From Chlorobiota bacterium (GTDB lineage Bacteria > Bacteroidota > Bacteroidia > Bacteroidales > Marinilabiliaceae): a DNA stretch of 47,008 bases. The notes beneath the pieces were generated by a model, which was given only the letters and a program-made list of their open reading frames with translations, did no database searches and had not been told where the DNA came from. The translations under genes were made by a program, and so were the position numbers. The stretch covers positions 1 to 47,008 of the forward strand of contig JAADEM010000097.1 of the NCBI GenBank assembly GCA_013153405.1. Reading direction: 5' to 3'. Shown in pieces: positions 42,968 to 47,008 of this stretch. Positions within the stretch are counted from its first letter, which is position 1; each line of letters begins with the position of its first letter.

Positions 42968-43531
42968 ATGAAAAGAACAATATTATTTATGATGCTTCTG
43001 ACTCTTGTCTTTTCTGTTCAGTCATTTGGACAGGAACAGAAGCTGACAAGAAAAGAAAGAAGAGCTTTGGAGAAACAAAGACAGGCTGAAATGGACTCTA
43101 TACTGGCTATACAGGTTAAACAGGCTATTAATGAAAAGAAATGGGTGCTTGAGGCTGACAGATTGTCAAACAAGATGGGGCAGACAATAAATGTGAACTC
43201 TAACTTGAATTTTGTTGCTATTGAAGGAGATGAGGCATATGTTCAGCTGGGAAGAGACTCAGGTTTGGGACCAAACGGAGTTGGTGGTGTTACAGTTCGT
43301 GCCAATGTTACAAAGTATGAGGTTAATCCAAATGAAAAAAAAGGTACGTATTACATTCATGTATTCCTGACATCAGCATTAGGTAGTTTTGACATCAGAA
43401 TTGATACTAATAATACCGGCCAGATGGCTTCAGCTACTGTTCAGGGTAACTCATCAAGGCGTGTAACCTACAGCGGAAGACTGGTGCCGCTTAGTCAATC
43501 GACCGTGTATAAAGGAACACCACTGTTCTAA
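42968..43531 (+). CDS. DUF4251 domain secreted protein
   Basis: 187 aa. Signal peptide (FMMLLTLVFSVQSFGQ) followed by a charged linker with LTRKERRALEKQRQ and a DUF4251 domain (about 45-187): KKWVLEADRLSNKMGQTINV, NSNLNFVAIEGDEAYVQLG, GGVTVRANVTKYEV and YSGRLVPLSQSTVYKG. The family is almost confined to Bacteroidota, and its function is unknown. A possible promoter (TTG near 42904 and TATGATTTG at 42924-42932) lies upstream, and a strong terminator follows. Confidence 0.9.
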   Translation: MKRTILFMMLLTLVFSVQSFGQEQKLTRKERRALEKQRQAEMDSILAIQVKQAINEKKWVLEADRLSNKMGQTINVNSNLNFVAIEGDEAYVQLGRDSGLGPNGVGGVTVRANVTKYEVNPNEKKGTYYIHVFLTSALGSFDIRIDTNNTGQMASATVQGNSSRRVTYSGRLVPLSQSTVYKGTPLF

Positions 43532-43551
43532 GCACGTTATGACGCAAAAAC

Positions 43552-43585
43552 AAAAAGGATGCCCGGTTTGAGGCATCCTTTTTTT
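43552..43585. terminator. Bidirectional terminator between the DUF4251 gene and the beta-galactosidase gene
   Basis: AAAAAGGATGCC (43552-43563) pairs with GGCATCCTTTTT, around an 8-base loop, with T runs in both directions. It begins 20 bases after the DUF4251 stop and lies 17 bases beyond the converging lacZ stop. Confidence 0.88.
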
Positions 43586-43601
43586 ATAGGTATATTGCCG
43601 G

Positions 43602-46920
<3,319 letters not shown>

Positions 46921-46945
46921 AAAAAAGCCGGAGTATGTCTCCGGC
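46921..46945 (-). terminator. Terminator of the minus-strand gene at the window end
   Basis: GCCGGAG (46927-46933) pairs with CTCCGGC (46939-46945), with a 5-base loop and, on the minus strand, a TTTTTT tail. It indicates a gene ending just to its right. Confidence 0.75.
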
Positions 46946-46962
46946 CGTATTTAGTGTTGAAA

Positions 46963-47008
46963 TTACCATTCAGGAGGCCATTTCGATAAACCTTTGAAAA
47001 ACATCAGG
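46963..47008 (-). CDS. C-terminal fragment of an unidentified minus-strand gene
   Basis: A minus-strand frame is open from the window edge to TAA at 46963-46965 and would end FFKGLSKWPPEW. Another frame ends at TGA 46970-46972 (RFIEMAS). The terminator immediately downstream shows that a gene ends here, but which frame is used and what it encodes cannot be told from 15 codons. Confidence 0.3.
   Translation of the reverse strand, partial: LMFFKGLSKWPPEW

Overview
The window reads as an AT-rich chromosomal segment from a Bacteroidota bacterium, most likely an environmental Bacteroidales/Marinilabiliales-type lineage. I infer this from gene content and order: a dapB-lepB-lepB-...-wbqC run, a thrS-infC-rpmI-rplT run, a DUF4251 protein, a DUF1080 (3-keto-disaccharide hydrolase) protein, a TPR-PD40-OmpA protein of the PorE type, and many lipoprotein or Tat-type signals. 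A recurring TAnnTTTG promoter -7 element, typical of the Bacteroidota primary sigma factor, sits 20-60 bases ahead of many starts. Species cannot be read from the sequence. It looks like ordinary core and accessory chromosome: there is no phage, integrase, CRISPR array, intact insertion sequence or plasmid function.

Layout. 1-524: the C-terminal end of a chemotaxis receptor, cut by the window edge. 916-3090: a 7TM-HD (PgpH-type) phosphodiesterase. 3225-4500: an NlpC/P60 peptidase and a Nudix hydrolase. 4497-9285 (minus): dapB, two divergent signal peptidases I, a LapA-like protein, a small membrane protein and a WbqC protein; a 91-bp MITE-like palindrome lies between the two lepB genes. 9756-12967 (minus): the translation operon thrS-infC-rpmI-rplT, where infC appears to start at a rare AUA codon behind a perfect Shine-Dalgarno. 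13359-18457 (plus): DPP-IV, a glycoside-hydrolase-like lipoprotein and a 3-keto-disaccharide hydrolase. 18677: tRNA-Leu(CAG) with a textbook promoter and terminator. 18821-19939 (minus): a second chemotaxis receptor. 20217-23507 (plus): Tat-exported glycosylasparaginase, a Gfo/Idh/MocA oxidoreductase, a Cys-cluster protein and an acyltransferase. 23666-29719: PorE-like OmpA protein, a lone receiver protein, a GH18 lipoprotein, a CPBP protease and a POTRA/beta-barrel protein. 30072-33272 (plus): a Tat-exported putative glycosidase, a YigZ/IMPACT protein and a membrane-anchored reductive-dehalogenase-like iron-sulfur protein. 33326-33660: a ~120-bp tandem repeat. 33666-38946: rarA, exported msrA, hldD, a small secreted protein, a membrane LytTR regulator and YebC. 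39107-39442: a decayed AraC-type regulator with two in-frame stops. 39548-43531: GNAT-like, YitT, Nudix, coiled-coil and DUF4251 proteins. 43602-46715 (minus): a large GH2 beta-galactosidase.

How the genes fit together. Two themes stand out beside housekeeping. One is extracytoplasmic glycan and glycoprotein breakdown: DPP-IV, glycosylasparaginase, GH18, GH2, 3-keto-disaccharide hydrolase, an oxidoreductase of a family that can make 3-keto sugars, and two unassigned TIM-barrel-like hydrolases. The other is envelope biogenesis: signal peptidases, heptose epimerase, OmpA/PorE-like and POTRA-barrel proteins, and the acyltransferase. I see no clearly new defence or mobile system. The most unusual items are the RdhA-like protein with three N-terminal membrane helices, the infC AUA start, the lepB intergenic palindrome, the AraC relic and the tandem repeat.
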